From UBA7374 sp049890275 (GTDB taxonomy: Bacteria; Verrucomicrobiota; Verrucomicrobiia; Opitutales; Coraliomargaritaceae): a DNA stretch of 55,869 nucleotides. How positions within the stretch are numbered: the first letter of the stretch is position 1; each line of letters starts with the position of its first letter. The stretch is from positions 1 through 55,869 of the forward strand of contig JBMHBT010000010.1 of the NCBI GenBank assembly GCA_049890275.1, read 5' to 3'. Both the position numbers and the translations under genes were made by a program. The notes under the pieces were generated by a model. It was not told the origin of the DNA, did no database searches, and saw only the letters and a program-made list of their open reading frames with translations. Below, piece by piece: positions 26,414-35,740 of this stretch.

Positions 26414-27519
26414 GTACCCTCTTGATCGCATGTGGCGGAACCGGCGGTCATTTGGCTCCGGGGATTGCGATTGCCGAGGAACTACAAGATCGGGGACATT
26501 CTGTAGTGCTCTTAATCAGTCGCAAACAAGTCGATTCCGCTTTGATACGTAAGTACAATCATTTGCACTTTCATCGGGCTCCCGGTCGTGCTTTTTCCGG
26601 CGGTCTGGCGGGCCGTGTTTTTGCATTGCTGGATGTGATCCATGGCTTCCTTTTTTCTTTTCGATTGATTCGCCAACACCAGCCTGCGTCCGTTTTGCTT
26701 TTTGGTGGTTTTCTTTCCCTCGGTCTTGGATTCGCTGCCCGTCTGCATGGTATACCGGTGGCTTTGCATGAAGCCAACTGCCGACCGGGTCGCGCTGTGC
26801 GTTTACTCAAGTCTTTGGCAACTCGTATTTACCTACCCGAGGGAGTTTCTTTGTCGCTTGCTCAGGATCGTGTGCGTTATTTGGGTTATCCGGTCCGGCG
26901 GGAAATCAAAGCCTGCTCAAAGGAAGTTGCCCGGAAGGAACTCGGCATTGAAACATCCGGAAAACTACTGCTGGTGATTGGTGGAAGTCAGGGTGCGGAA
27001 GCGCTTAATCGGTGGGCGCGGGAACAGTTTGAAAAACTCGCAGAGGCTGGTGTTGCCGTCTATTGCCTGGCTGGATTTGGTAAAGTGAAGGACTCGGAAA
27101 TGCTCTACCGAAGCTCGGAAGGTGCGCCTGTACGCGCTAGCTTTGTCGCTTTCTCTGATCAAATGGGTGCGGTCCTTTCCGCTGCGGATGTTGTCGTTTC
27201 CCGCGCCGGTGCCGGAGCGATTGCGGAAATCATCCGCTGTTCCGTACCGGCAGTTTTGATTCCCTATCCCTATGCTGCCGATCAACATCAGATGGCGAAT
27301 GCAGAGGCACATGAGCAGGAGGGAGCTGGTCTGCTTGTCAGTGAGGATCAAATGGATTCATTACTGGAGTGTGTTTTGCAGTTACTTTTCGATAATTCGC
27401 GACTGGAAGCGTACAAGACAGCCTTGGAGCGACTGAATAATAACAACGCTGCGCGTCTGATCGTGGATGATATTGTATTCTTCAGCAGTGATCAGCCAAA
27501 GGAGGCCGCTGCCTCATGA
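26410..27519 (+). CDS. murG: UDP-GlcNAc:lipid I GlcNAc transferase MurG
   Basis: Converts lipid I to lipid II on the inner face of the membrane. 369 residues from the ATG at 26410, which overlaps the ftsW stop; the frame is open further upstream inside ftsW but the family N-terminus begins here (MSTLLIACGGTGGHLAPG). Other MurG features: LHEANCRPGRAVRLL, LLVIGGSQGAEALNRW, SRAGAGAIAEII and IPYPYAADQHQMANA. The stop overlaps the next start by ATGA. Confidence 0.96.
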   Translation: MSTLLIACGGTGGHLAPGIAIAEELQDRGHSVVLLISRKQVDSALIRKYNHLHFHRAPGRAFSGGLAGRVFALLDVIHGFLFSFRLIRQHQPASVLLFGGFLSLGLGFAARLHGIPVALHEANCRPGRAVRLLKSLATRIYLPEGVSLSLAQDRVRYLGYPVRREIKACSKEVARKELGIETSGKLLLVIGGSQGAEALNRWAREQFEKLAEAGVAVYCLAGFGKVKDSEMLYRSSEGAPVRASFVAFSDQMGAVLSAADVVVSRAGAGAIAEIIRCSVPAVLIPYPYAADQHQMANAEAHEQEGAGLLVSEDQMDSLLECVLQLLFDNSRLEAYKTALERLNNNNAARLIVDDIVFFSSDQPKEAAAS

Positions 27520-29741
27520 GTACGAAAAAACGTTTCCTTTTTTTAGGCGCGGGTGGAATGGGCATGGCTCCACTGGCAGGATGGATGTCTTCAGCCGGAT
27601 ACTCGGTTTCCGGATACGATAACCAGATGCAGGAATCGGTTCGTCGCTGTCTGGAAAAGAGTGGAGTTTCCTTACCAGAATTTGTCCTAAAAGAGCATCT
27701 TACAGAATACGATACGATTGTCCATTCCAGCGCATTGCGAAACAATCATCCTCTCTTGGAAGCAGCTCGTTCGCGTGGTATGGAGGTTTTGCGTCGAGGA
27801 GAAATGCTGGCCCGTTTAGCTAAAGGGAAGCGTTTCGTAGCAGTTGCCGGCAGTCATGGAAAAACCTCGACTACGGGTCTAGTTGCGCATGCTTTGCGGC
27901 GATTGAATAGCAATGTGGATTACATCCTCGGTGGTTTTTTCGCCGCAGGTGAATTTTCGGCCTTTCATCATACGGGTAGTGACTGGCTGGTGGCTGAACT
28001 CGATGAAAGCGACGGGACAATTGATCTATTTGATCCGGAGATTACCTTGTTACTCAATGTAGACTGGGACCATGCGGACCGGTATTCTGAAAAAGAAGAG
28101 TTGATGGCGACTTTTCGTGGTTTACTGACGCGAACGCGTTCGAAAGTACTCTTGCCGGATGGCTTTTCTTCCATCAAGGCCCTTTCGGATGGGATTGATG
28201 CGGCGATCGAATCTTTTCCGGTTCAGCCGGGAAGCAGCTACAAGGCAATGAATCGAGCGGCGGCACTGACTCTTTTACGATTTCTGCCCGGTGCGGAGCG
28301 GACCGAAGAAGATTGTTTGGATGAATTTCCGGGTATGGCCCGGCGTTTGGCTTTGCTCCATGAGAGTTCTTTACTTCGAGTTTACGAGGATTATGCGCAT
28401 CACCCGACAGAGATCGATAGTTTGCTCGCGGGTATACGTACGACCGAAGCGGGTCGCCGCTTGGTTGTGGTTTTTCAACCACATCGCTATTCGCGAACCC
28501 GCCAGTTTAAAAATGAGTTTGCTGCGTCTTTGACCGGAGCGGATGCTTGCTACCTACTGCCGGTTTATGCAGCCCATGAGTCCGATGTAGAGGGCGGTGG
28601 GCTGGAGGATTTACTGGCTGCCTGCGGAACAGAGGCACCGGAGGTTCTTTCGATGGATCGATCCGGTGCAGTTCAGCTCTCGGAATCACTTGGTTCGGAG
28701 CCCAGTACGCTGATTTTTATTGGAGCCGGTGACATCCATCACTTTGCAGCTGCCTTTGCCTCCTGGACGCATCATGATTTTGACCAGCAATCGGCTTGGT
28801 TGGATTATTTAGAAGGACGGGTCGCACCGGACTGCTTTTTGAAGTGTGATGAACCTCTGGCCGCCAAGACGACGATGCGAGTGGGGGGATCTGCCGCTTT
28901 TTATGCCGAGCCGACAAATTTTTGTGATCTTCGCGCGCTTTTGCGAGCGGCTTCTCTTTTTGGATTGAAGGTGTTTTCTCTTGGGCGCGGTTCAAACGTA
29001 ATTGTGCCGGAGGAGGGTTTCGACGGGCTGGTTATTCGTTTCAACTCCGGGGCTTGGCGGCAAGTGATCCCATTGGGTAGCGATTGCCTGTGGGCGGGTG
29101 CCGGAGTTCGACTGAAGGAAGTGTGCGGACAGGCTGCCAAAGCGGGGCTGAGCGGCTTTGAGTTTTTGGAAGGTATCCCCGGCTCAGTCGGTGGTTCCTT
29201 GCGTATGAATGCGGGGGCGATGGGTAGCTGGATCTTTGATGTGGTGGAACGCGTACAGATGTTGAATGCGGAGGGAGATTTTCTGGATGTACCGAAAGGT
29301 GCCTTTCATTTTGGCTACCGAAAGGTGGAGGAGATCAGTCAGGGGATTGCGCTTGGGGCAATTCTGCGCAGTCCGGAAGCCGAAGCTGTTGATGCGATCC
29401 GCGATCGTATGGACAGTTATTCGACGATACGAAAGTCTTCGCAGCCGAGGGAGCCGAGTGCGGGGTGTATCTTCAAGAATCCGGAGGGTGGACATGCCGG
29501 TAAATTAATTGATGAGGCCGGCTTGAAGGGCTTTGCAGTCGGTGCTGCCGAGGTGTCCTCTGTACATGCTAATTTTATTGTCAATAAGGGCGGAGCAAGG
29601 GCAGCAGACGTGATCGAATTGGTCCGTCGGGTTCGCAGCCGAGTACTGGCACATGCAGGGGTTGAATTGGAACCGGAGGTATTGCTTTTGGGTGCCTCCT
29701 GGGACGGTTTACTGACAGAAGGAGAGGTCATTCATGTGTGA
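27516..29741 (+). CDS. murC/murB: MurC-MurB fusion protein
   Basis: 741-residue bifunctional enzyme. Residues 1 to about 430 are MurC (UDP-MurNAc:L-Ala ligase): GAGGMGMAPLAGWM, ATP loop VAGSHGKTSTTGLVAHAL (near residue 110), ELDESDGTIDLFDPEI, NVDWDHADRY, and YEDYAHHPTEIDSLL. Residues from about 440 to the end are MurB (UDP-GlcNAc-enolpyruvate reductase): TTMRVGGSAAFYAEP, FAD-binding LGRGSNVIVPEEGFDG, GIPGSVGGSLRMNAGAMG, SAGCIFKNPEGGHAGKLID, SSVHANFIVNKGGA. There is no stop between the parts. Fusing reductase and ligase would channel UDP-MurNAc from MurB to MurC. ATGA overlap with murG; 8-bp overlap with ddl. Confidence 0.95.
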   Translation: MSTKKRFLFLGAGGMGMAPLAGWMSSAGYSVSGYDNQMQESVRRCLEKSGVSLPEFVLKEHLTEYDTIVHSSALRNNHPLLEAARSRGMEVLRRGEMLARLAKGKRFVAVAGSHGKTSTTGLVAHALRRLNSNVDYILGGFFAAGEFSAFHHTGSDWLVAELDESDGTIDLFDPEITLLLNVDWDHADRYSEKEELMATFRGLLTRTRSKVLLPDGFSSIKALSDGIDAAIESFPVQPGSSYKAMNRAAALTLLRFLPGAERTEEDCLDEFPGMARRLALLHESSLLRVYEDYAHHPTEIDSLLAGIRTTEAGRRLVVVFQPHRYSRTRQFKNEFAASLTGADACYLLPVYAAHESDVEGGGLEDLLAACGTEAPEVLSMDRSGAVQLSESLGSEPSTLIFIGAGDIHHFAAAFASWTHHDFDQQSAWLDYLEGRVAPDCFLKCDEPLAAKTTMRVGGSAAFYAEPTNFCDLRALLRAASLFGLKVFSLGRGSNVIVPEEGFDGLVIRFNSGAWRQVIPLGSDCLWAGAGVRLKEVCGQAAKAGLSGFEFLEGIPGSVGGSLRMNAGAMGSWIFDVVERVQMLNAEGDFLDVPKGAFHFGYRKVEEISQGIALGAILRSPEAEAVDAIRDRMDSYSTIRKSSQPREPSAGCIFKNPEGGHAGKLIDEAGLKGFAVGAAEVSSVHANFIVNKGGARAADVIELVRRVRSRVLAHAGVELEPEVLLLGASWDGLLTEGEVIHV

Positions 29742-30651
29742 TTTTCGGATTCGAGTTTTCTGTGGGGGGATCGGACCGGAGCGTGAGGTTTCGTTACAGA
29801 GCGGTGCGGCAGTGGTTGAGGCTTTGTCGGCTCGTTATGATGTGCTGAAGGACTCGCTCGATGCGGCTTGTTTACCACCGGATTTAGATCCACAGCGCGA
29901 TATTGTTTTTCCGGCACTACACGGAGTTTTTGGAGAAGACGGGAGCTTACAGGTGTTACTGGAGAATGAGGGGGTTGAGTTTTGTGGGAGTGGTAGGGAA
30001 TCAAGCCGAGTCTGTATGGACAAGGGTCGTACGAAAGAGATAGCTAAAAATATAGGAGTGGCTGTTCCCGAAGGGGAAATTTTTGCCGGCGATGCAGTCC
30101 CTTTAGCCGATGATTTAATGGATCGCTTGGGCGCTTCGCTGGTTCTCAAGCCGGTTGATTCGGGAAGTAGTGATGGCTTATCTTTTACCAGTCATCGTTC
30201 CGAGTTGGGGGTAGCTTTGTCCCAAATTCACAGTGGTCGTTGGCTGGCTGAGCGGCGTATTCGAGGCCGTGAATTAACGGTTGGTTTGTTGGACGGAAAG
30301 GCATTAGGGGTAGTTGAGATTATGAGCGAGAGTGGCGTTTATGATTACGCGGCCAAGTATACAGCGGGAACCACTCGCTATGAGTATCCGGCCGAGATTG
30401 GGTCCGATCTGACTGATGAGCTGCAAGTTGATGCGGAACGGATCTTTGTTGCCTGCGGTTGCCGGGATTTTGCGCGAATCGATTTTTTACTCGAAGGGGA
30501 CACACCGTACTTTCTGGAGGTGAATACTTTGCCCGGCCTGACAGAAAGTAGCCTTTTGCCCAAGAGCGCGGCCTGCCGGGGCTATGATTTTACCGCTTTG
30601 ATTGAGGCGATGCTGCAGGGAGCCCGAGCCAGAAAGGAGGCAATCGGATGA
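29734..30651 (+). CDS. ddl: D-alanine--D-alanine ligase
   Basis: Makes D-Ala-D-Ala for MurF. 305 residues, the short DdlB-like length. ATP-grasp motifs: GGIGPEREVSLQSGAAVVEAL, FPALHGVFGEDGSLQ, CMDKGRTKEIAKNIG, LVLKPVDSGSSDGLSF, RELTVGLLDGKALGVVEI, and LEVNTLPGLTESSLLP. It overlaps the murC-murB stop by 8 bp and the ftsQ start by ATGA. Confidence 0.95.
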   Translation: MCDFRIRVFCGGIGPEREVSLQSGAAVVEALSARYDVLKDSLDAACLPPDLDPQRDIVFPALHGVFGEDGSLQVLLENEGVEFCGSGRESSRVCMDKGRTKEIAKNIGVAVPEGEIFAGDAVPLADDLMDRLGASLVLKPVDSGSSDGLSFTSHRSELGVALSQIHSGRWLAERRIRGRELTVGLLDGKALGVVEIMSESGVYDYAAKYTAGTTRYEYPAEIGSDLTDELQVDAERIFVACGCRDFARIDFLLEGDTPYFLEVNTLPGLTESSLLPKSAACRGYDFTALIEAMLQGARARKEAIG

Positions 30652-31586
30652 TCGGTCACGGAAAAGGGAAGGGAGAGACTGGAGTCGGCGGATCGCAAAG
30701 TTGGCGTGAATTAGCTGGAGTTGGCGGGCGTCGGGTAAAATCTCCCTGGGTTTGGAAACGGCGTATGCGCCTAATTATGAAGCTTCTTGGGGGGCTGGCT
30801 GTTCTCGGCTTCTTTTTCGCTGCCGGCTATTGGGTTTGGCTGCAAGCTGCGGATAATGAGGAACCGATGGGCATCAGCGCACCGGCACAGCCATTGGAAA
30901 GAATTCTCTTTCAAACCGATGGAGTGTTACCGAATCAATGGTTGAGTCGTACGGTGGATTTAAAGATCGGGGTCAACTTGATGCTGATTGATATCTATGA
31001 TTTGAAGGATCGTCTGGAGAAGGTTGGGCAGGTACGCTCAGCCACGGTGGAGCGGGTTTTCCCCAATGCGCTGCGTATTACAGTAAAGGAGCATGTGCCG
31101 GTCTTGCGCTTGGTCGTACAATCAAAAGACGGAACGATACAACAGCAGATCGTGGCTGATGATGGAACTGTTTACGAGGGGATTGGCTACACGCGCCGGG
31201 CATTGAAGCGGCTGCCTTATCTACAGCCTTTTTTGCACGGGGATGGTAGTCACCTTCCGCTCTTGGGGATTCCCAAATTAGCGGAGTTGCTGCGCTTTTC
31301 GCAAAGAGAATATCCTACGCTCTGGCAGATGTGGGAAGTGGTTTCTCTGGAGCATTATTCGGGCGATGCGCGGCTTCCGGGACAGGTTATCGAATTGCGT
31401 ACGAAGTTGGTGCCTCGTATTCTCTTTGGCGCCAACAAGGATTTCGCCCTGCAGCTCAAGCGTCTGGACTATATTCTGAAGAAAATCGAGGCGAATGGAA
31501 ATCCGTCAGTCGAACGGATCGATCTTTCTTTACGTGGTCTGGCTGCTGTGCAATTTTCAAGCAAGCAAGTGAAAATCCTTCAATAA
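30648..31586 (+). CDS. ftsQ: FtsQ-like division protein
   Basis: 312 residues: basic cytoplasmic N-terminus, one TM helix (about residues 42-62, MKLLGGLAVLGFFFAAGYWVW), then a periplasmic part with a POTRA-like domain (LMLIDIYDLKDRLEKVGQV, VERVFPNALRITVKEHVPV) and a beta-domain. FtsQ-type proteins recruit FtsL/FtsB and later division proteins. The NALRITVKEH stretch matches the common FtsQ/DivIB pattern P-xxLxIxVxExxP. Position between ddl and ftsA is canonical. Confidence 0.88.
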   Translation: MIGHGKGKGETGVGGSQSWRELAGVGGRRVKSPWVWKRRMRLIMKLLGGLAVLGFFFAAGYWVWLQAADNEEPMGISAPAQPLERILFQTDGVLPNQWLSRTVDLKIGVNLMLIDIYDLKDRLEKVGQVRSATVERVFPNALRITVKEHVPVLRLVVQSKDGTIQQQIVADDGTVYEGIGYTRRALKRLPYLQPFLHGDGSHLPLLGIPKLAELLRFSQREYPTLWQMWEVVSLEHYSGDARLPGQVIELRTKLVPRILFGANKDFALQLKRLDYILKKIEANGNPSVERIDLSLRGLAAVQFSSKQVKILQ

Positions 31587-31615
31587 TCGATTTGTTTGAC
31601 TAACGACCGCACAAA

Positions 31616-32833
31616 ATGAGCCAAGATAGAGTGGTTGGAGCCGTGGAAATCGGAACGTCTAAAGTAGCCGTTCTATTAGGGGAAATTGTCGGCAAAGGAG
31701 GCCTCAATATTATCGGCCATGTGGCCGCTACATCGAAGGGAGTTAAGAAGGGTATGATTTCGGATCTCTACGCTGCCAGCGATTGCGTACATGCGGCAAT
31801 TATGACGGCGGAAAAGAATGCCAATACCCGAATTGAGGAGGTCTATCTGGCACAGACGGGAGCTCATCTGCAAGGAGTATTCAATGTCGGAGTGACTTCG
31901 GTTCGTTCGGCGAATGGTGTGGTTGAAAAATCGGATATTGAACAGGCCAAGGAGGATGCGAAGGGTCGGGATTTACCAACGGATCAAACCTACATTCATC
32001 ATATCCGGAATCCATTTCGCTTGGATGGACAGGCTTTGGAAAATCCACTCGCTCAGGTGGGACGGCGCCTTGAGGTCGGTTACTGGTCGGTACACGGAGA
32101 CAGCCAAAACGTGAGTAACAGCCTGAGCGTTATTCGCGGGTTCAATCTGCATGTGCGCGATATGATTATCTCCAGTATTGCTTCGGGGGTGATTTTACTG
32201 GAGGAAGCAGAAAAAGAGGCGGGTGCACTGGTGATCGATATCGGAGCCGGAACAAGTGACTATGTTTTGTACCGGAACGGCTACATTGTAAAAACAGGTG
32301 TGGTTTCAGTCGGGGGTGATCATATTACGAACGACTTGAGCATTGGTTTGCGCGTAGGTCGTAAGGGTGCGGAGGAAATTAAGATCAAGCATGGCTGTGC
32401 GGTCTATCGCAGTAGTGATCGTGAGGAGACGGTCTGGCTTTATGGAGATTTGACCATCGGGGACCGGCAATACCCGAAAGCGGCCATCACACGAATTATC
32501 GATGCTCGGGTCGGAGAGATTTTTTCGATTATCAAGGAGCAGTTGGAAGCAGCCTCTCTCTTTCAGGCATCGGATATTGCCGCGGGTATTGTATTAACCG
32601 GAGGTACTTCCCGATTGGATGGCATTGCTGAAGCTGCAGAGAGTCAGTTCGGATTGGAGGCGCGGCTTGCTTCTGGACCACCGGACGTTGCTCCTGAATT
32701 GAGATGCCCTGAATACTCGACTGCACTTGGCTTGCTGCATTATGCCCTGACCGGTCAGGAAGAGGCTCAAGAGTCTGCCAAGCCTTATGGATTTTTAAGA
32801 CATTTAACAAATATCCTGAACAACGAAAAATGA
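31616..32833 (+). CDS. ftsA: Cell division protein FtsA
   Basis: Actin-fold ATPase that ties FtsZ to the membrane. 405 residues. Actin-type motifs: GAVEIGTSKVAVLLGE (phosphate 1), LVIDIGAGTSDYVLYRNG (phosphate 2), SVGGDHITNDLSIGLRV, and ADIAAGI/VLTGGTSRLDGIAE (adenosine). A C-terminal YGFLRHLTNILNN could be the amphipathic membrane-targeting helix. It overlaps the next, unknown gene by ATGA rather than leading straight into ftsZ. Confidence 0.95.
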   Translation: MSQDRVVGAVEIGTSKVAVLLGEIVGKGGLNIIGHVAATSKGVKKGMISDLYAASDCVHAAIMTAEKNANTRIEEVYLAQTGAHLQGVFNVGVTSVRSANGVVEKSDIEQAKEDAKGRDLPTDQTYIHHIRNPFRLDGQALENPLAQVGRRLEVGYWSVHGDSQNVSNSLSVIRGFNLHVRDMIISSIASGVILLEEAEKEAGALVIDIGAGTSDYVLYRNGYIVKTGVVSVGGDHITNDLSIGLRVGRKGAEEIKIKHGCAVYRSSDREETVWLYGDLTIGDRQYPKAAITRIIDARVGEIFSIIKEQLEAASLFQASDIAAGIVLTGGTSRLDGIAEAAESQFGLEARLASGPPDVAPELRCPEYSTALGLLHYALTGQEEAQESAKPYGFLRHLTNILNNEK

Positions 32834-33435
32834 AAAACACGATCAATAGTCCGATTGTTATCACAGTCATTGTCATCATCTCTCTATTTGTGCTGAAATC
32901 ACAGATGAATTCTCGTTTGGGATCTGAATTGCGCGGAGTTTACGAAGAACTGATTGCGATTGCAGAGGATGCGAGCAGCGACGTTGAGAAAACCAAAGCC
33001 ATCCAGGATTTCTCTGAACAAATCTCCAGGCAGATCAAAGAAGGGTTCAGTATTGGATTATCTTCGAATGGGAATGAAAAAGAGGAAAGTAGAGATTCGA
33101 AAATCCTTCGTGTGAAAAAGGAAATCAAACTACTGGAGATTCAGGAATTACCCTCTGCATATGACAATAGGCAGTCATTCTACTGCACGATTAAAAATGA
33201 AAGTGAATTTCCGATTAAATCGCTTCGCATTAATTATGATTATTTTCGCGAGGGTGCATTAATTGATACGGAGAATGATTGGTTGAGTGAGATTGCTGTG
33301 CTGGATGTGCAGGAAAGTGTGAATATCAAGCACACTAGAAATCTCCCAAGTAAATTCACCGATGAAGAAAAAACCGCTTTCACATTTGATCAGGTAAAGG
33401 CATCGGTTACTTCATTCCAGATTATAGAGGATTAG
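32830..33435 (+). CDS. Unknown membrane-anchored protein between ftsA and ftsZ
   Basis: 201 residues. An N-terminal hydrophobic helix (residues about 8-22, PIVITVIVIISLFVL) anchors it. A Glu/Lys-rich helical segment follows (about 28-95), then a C-terminal part (about 95-200) with alternating hydrophobic residues that suggests a beta-sandwich (SFYCTIKNESEFPIKSLRI, INYDYFREGALIDTENDWL). It is coupled to ftsA by an ATGA overlap and lies 50 bp before ftsZ. Its base composition is more AT-rich than its neighbours. I do not recognise a family. Position suggests a division-associated or recently inserted gene. Confidence 0.75.
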   Translation: MKNTINSPIVITVIVIISLFVLKSQMNSRLGSELRGVYEELIAIAEDASSDVEKTKAIQDFSEQISRQIKEGFSIGLSSNGNEKEESRDSKILRVKKEIKLLEIQELPSAYDNRQSFYCTIKNESEFPIKSLRINYDYFREGALIDTENDWLSEIAVLDVQESVNIKHTRNLPSKFTDEEKTAFTFDQVKASVTSFQIIED

Positions 33436-33485
33436 ACAGAAATTGAGCCTTACCTCTCTGCTGTAGATGCAAAATTGATTCACTT

Positions 33486-34772
33486 ATGCTGCCAAACGCC
33501 AACCAGTACAACGAAAGTGACGCCGAGGGGCTGGGCCTAAAGATTCAGGTTATTGGGCTCGGGGGAGCGGGAACCAACGCGATTGACGGGTTGGAGTTGG
33601 AAGGGCTTGGATCCGTCGCTTTACTGGCGGTCAACACAGATGCGCAGGCGTTGGATAATTCACCAGTTGGGGGGAAGTTATTAATCGGCCGCTCGGTTAC
33701 CCGCGGGCTGAGTGCCGGTGGTGATATTGAAATTGGAAAAGCAGCGGCTGAAGCAGATCGGGCTGAACTGGCTGCTTTGGTGGAAGGGATGGATTTAGTC
33801 CTACTGGTGGTTGGTTTAGGCGGGGGTACCGGTAGCGCACTGGCGCCAATAATGGCTGAATTGGCTACAGAGGCGGGCGCGCTCGTATTGGCTTTTGCCA
33901 CCCTACCATTTACATTCGAGGGCGGTCGTCGGAAGCAGATTGCCGAGGATAGCCTGATGGATTTGCGCAAGCGGGTGCATGGTTTGATCCCCCTGCCCAA
34001 CGATGTTCTTTTACAGGAGAGTGAAGAAAACTCGAGTGTTCTGAGTGCTTTTTCTGTGGCGGATCAATGGATTGGGCGTGGGGTACAATCGATTTGTTCC
34101 ATGTTGCTCAAAACGGGTTTGATCAATCAGGACTTCAGTTCCCTGCGTTCGGTTTTTCCTCAACTGGGTGGGAAAACCATCTTTGGTATTGGTTTTTCCG
34201 AGGGTGGAGAGGCCATCGAAAAGGCCTTGGAGGATCTGACTCTGTGTCCCTTGCTTCACTTGGGCGATCGTCCCGCCCATTTGGATCGATTGCTGGTCAA
34301 CGTGATCGGTGGCGCCGATCTTCAGATCAGCCAGATCAATCAGATTGTCTCCGAGATCACGAAGCGTTTTGGCTCCCGCGAGGATATCGTCTTTGGTGCA
34401 GTTATTGATGAGCAGCGAGCAGGCAGTGTGGAAATTTGCCTCTTTGGTCGATCCGGTTTGGAAAGCTCTTCAAGCGTTTCCGGTGCGGACGACGCTCTCT
34501 CCTTTAATGAGCCAGAAGAAGGAAGCCCACTGCCGACTCTTTCTCTTGAAACAGAGATTACCAAGGACAATAAGTCGCCGCGTGCCGTACATAAGTCTAA
34601 ATTACGAGGTAAGAAAAAAGAAACTCCTGTGGATCAGGATGAGTTTACTTTTATTGAGGAAAACGCACATCGCGGTTACTTCGATAACACGGATCGAAAC
34701 CTGTACAATGACGAGGATTTGGATGTGCCAACTTATTTGCGCAAGGGTATTAAGATAAAGATTAAGACCTGA
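33486..34772 (+). CDS. ftsZ: Divergent cell division GTPase FtsZ
   Basis: Tubulin-like GTPase forming the Z ring. 428 residues. Visible: IQVIGLGGAGTNAIDGL, AVNTDAQAL, the GTP signature as GLGGGTGSALAPI (usual GGGTGTGAAP), and the C-terminal FtsA-binding peptide DVPTYLRKG followed by a Lys-rich tail. The T7 synergy loop normally reads N-x-D-F-A-D. Here codons 34125-34142 read N-Q-D-F-S-S, so the second catalytic Asp (E. coli D212) is Ser while the first (D209) is kept at 34131-34133. The region before the tail (about residues 320-400) is a long charged linker. It is the last gene of the dcw run. Confidence 0.93.
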   Translation: MLPNANQYNESDAEGLGLKIQVIGLGGAGTNAIDGLELEGLGSVALLAVNTDAQALDNSPVGGKLLIGRSVTRGLSAGGDIEIGKAAAEADRAELAALVEGMDLVLLVVGLGGGTGSALAPIMAELATEAGALVLAFATLPFTFEGGRRKQIAEDSLMDLRKRVHGLIPLPNDVLLQESEENSSVLSAFSVADQWIGRGVQSICSMLLKTGLINQDFSSLRSVFPQLGGKTIFGIGFSEGGEAIEKALEDLTLCPLLHLGDRPAHLDRLLVNVIGGADLQISQINQIVSEITKRFGSREDIVFGAVIDEQRAGSVEICLFGRSGLESSSSVSGADDALSFNEPEEGSPLPTLSLETEITKDNKSPRAVHKSKLRGKKKETPVDQDEFTFIEENAHRGYFDNTDRNLYNDEDLDVPTYLRKGIKIKIKT

Positions 34773-34875
34773 GCGGATTGTTCGATTGTTTCTTCTAGAA
34801 GTTGGGCAAGCAGGAAAATCCATGGAATCTGTTGATCGCGCTTGTGCGGATCGATGCTTTGATCAGAATAGAGCT

Positions 34876-35727
34876 ATGTTTCGTTTACGACATTTTTGCT
34901 GGCTCGGCCTATTCGTCGCTTTTCCGCTGTGGGGGGCGTTGATTGAGGGGCGGGTTGTAAAAGTGGACGCGGAGGTGCGCCATTTTACAGTGGAGCTTCT
35001 GCAGTCGGACGAGCCGGGTTTGGCTGTGGGAGCGGTTGAAGTATTTCGGGTGGGGCCGGGGGATGCCGGTATTGATTACAGCGGTCGAAAAATACGTGCC
35101 GAGGCCGATTTTTACAGTGATCGCTGGCATTTAGAGGCGGTCTTTCCTCTGGACGGTCGGGGGGCTCAGGCGATGGTGGATGCAAACCGTCGCTTTCGTA
35201 AAGAGACGGCGCTTCTCTCGCGTCGAAATTTTGTCCGCGAGGGTGACTACCTTCCGGAGTTTGCCATGATTGATGAGGAGGGACGTTTTCTTCAAATACG
35301 GGAGCTGCGTAATAAAGTATTTGTGTTGAATTTTATTTTCACACGTTGCCAACTTCCGGAAATGTGCCCGGCTTCAACTGCGCGCATGGCAGAATTGCAG
35401 AACCGAGCAGCTGATGCGGGCTTGGAGGATCTTCACTTTGTAACGATTACTTTTGATCCGGAATTTGATTCTCCGGGTGCTCTGCGGCAATACGCAGAGG
35501 GTTATGAGATTCAACTGGAAAACTTTCACCTGCTGACCAATAGCGATCCGCAGGTCTGTGAGGATTTGCTTCGTCGCTTTGGTATTTTGACCGTCGAGGA
35601 GGACGGCACCATCAACCATACGATGGCGACGTTTCTGGTCGATAAGAATGGTCGCGTGGCCTACCGGAAGGAAGGATCTCAGTGGAGTGTGGCCGATTTT
35701 CTCGAGCGTGCAGCGAAGTTAAAGTAA
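34876..35727 (+). CDS. SCO1/SenC-family copper/redox protein
   Basis: 283 residues from the ATG at 34876 (an upstream TTG in frame lacks a signal sequence). The N-terminus MFRLRHFCWLGLFVAFPLWG is a likely signal peptide. Residues about 25-115 are a separate extension containing a VxKVD motif (GRVVKVDAEVRHFTVELLQ). The thioredoxin-fold SCO domain follows with LPEFAMIDEEGRFLQIRELR, the metal/redox site TRCQLPEMCPAS (CX5C rather than the mitochondrial CX3C), FVTITFDPEFDSP, and the metal-ligand His in TINHTMATFLVDKNGRV. Likely role: copper delivery to cytochrome oxidase or thiol chemistry in the periplasm. Confidence 0.88.
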   Translation: MFRLRHFCWLGLFVAFPLWGALIEGRVVKVDAEVRHFTVELLQSDEPGLAVGAVEVFRVGPGDAGIDYSGRKIRAEADFYSDRWHLEAVFPLDGRGAQAMVDANRRFRKETALLSRRNFVREGDYLPEFAMIDEEGRFLQIRELRNKVFVLNFIFTRCQLPEMCPASTARMAELQNRAADAGLEDLHFVTITFDPEFDSPGALRQYAEGYEIQLENFHLLTNSDPQVCEDLLRRFGILTVEEDGTINHTMATFLVDKNGRVAYRKEGSQWSVADFLERAAKLK

Positions 35728-35740
35728 GCTTTTTTGGATC

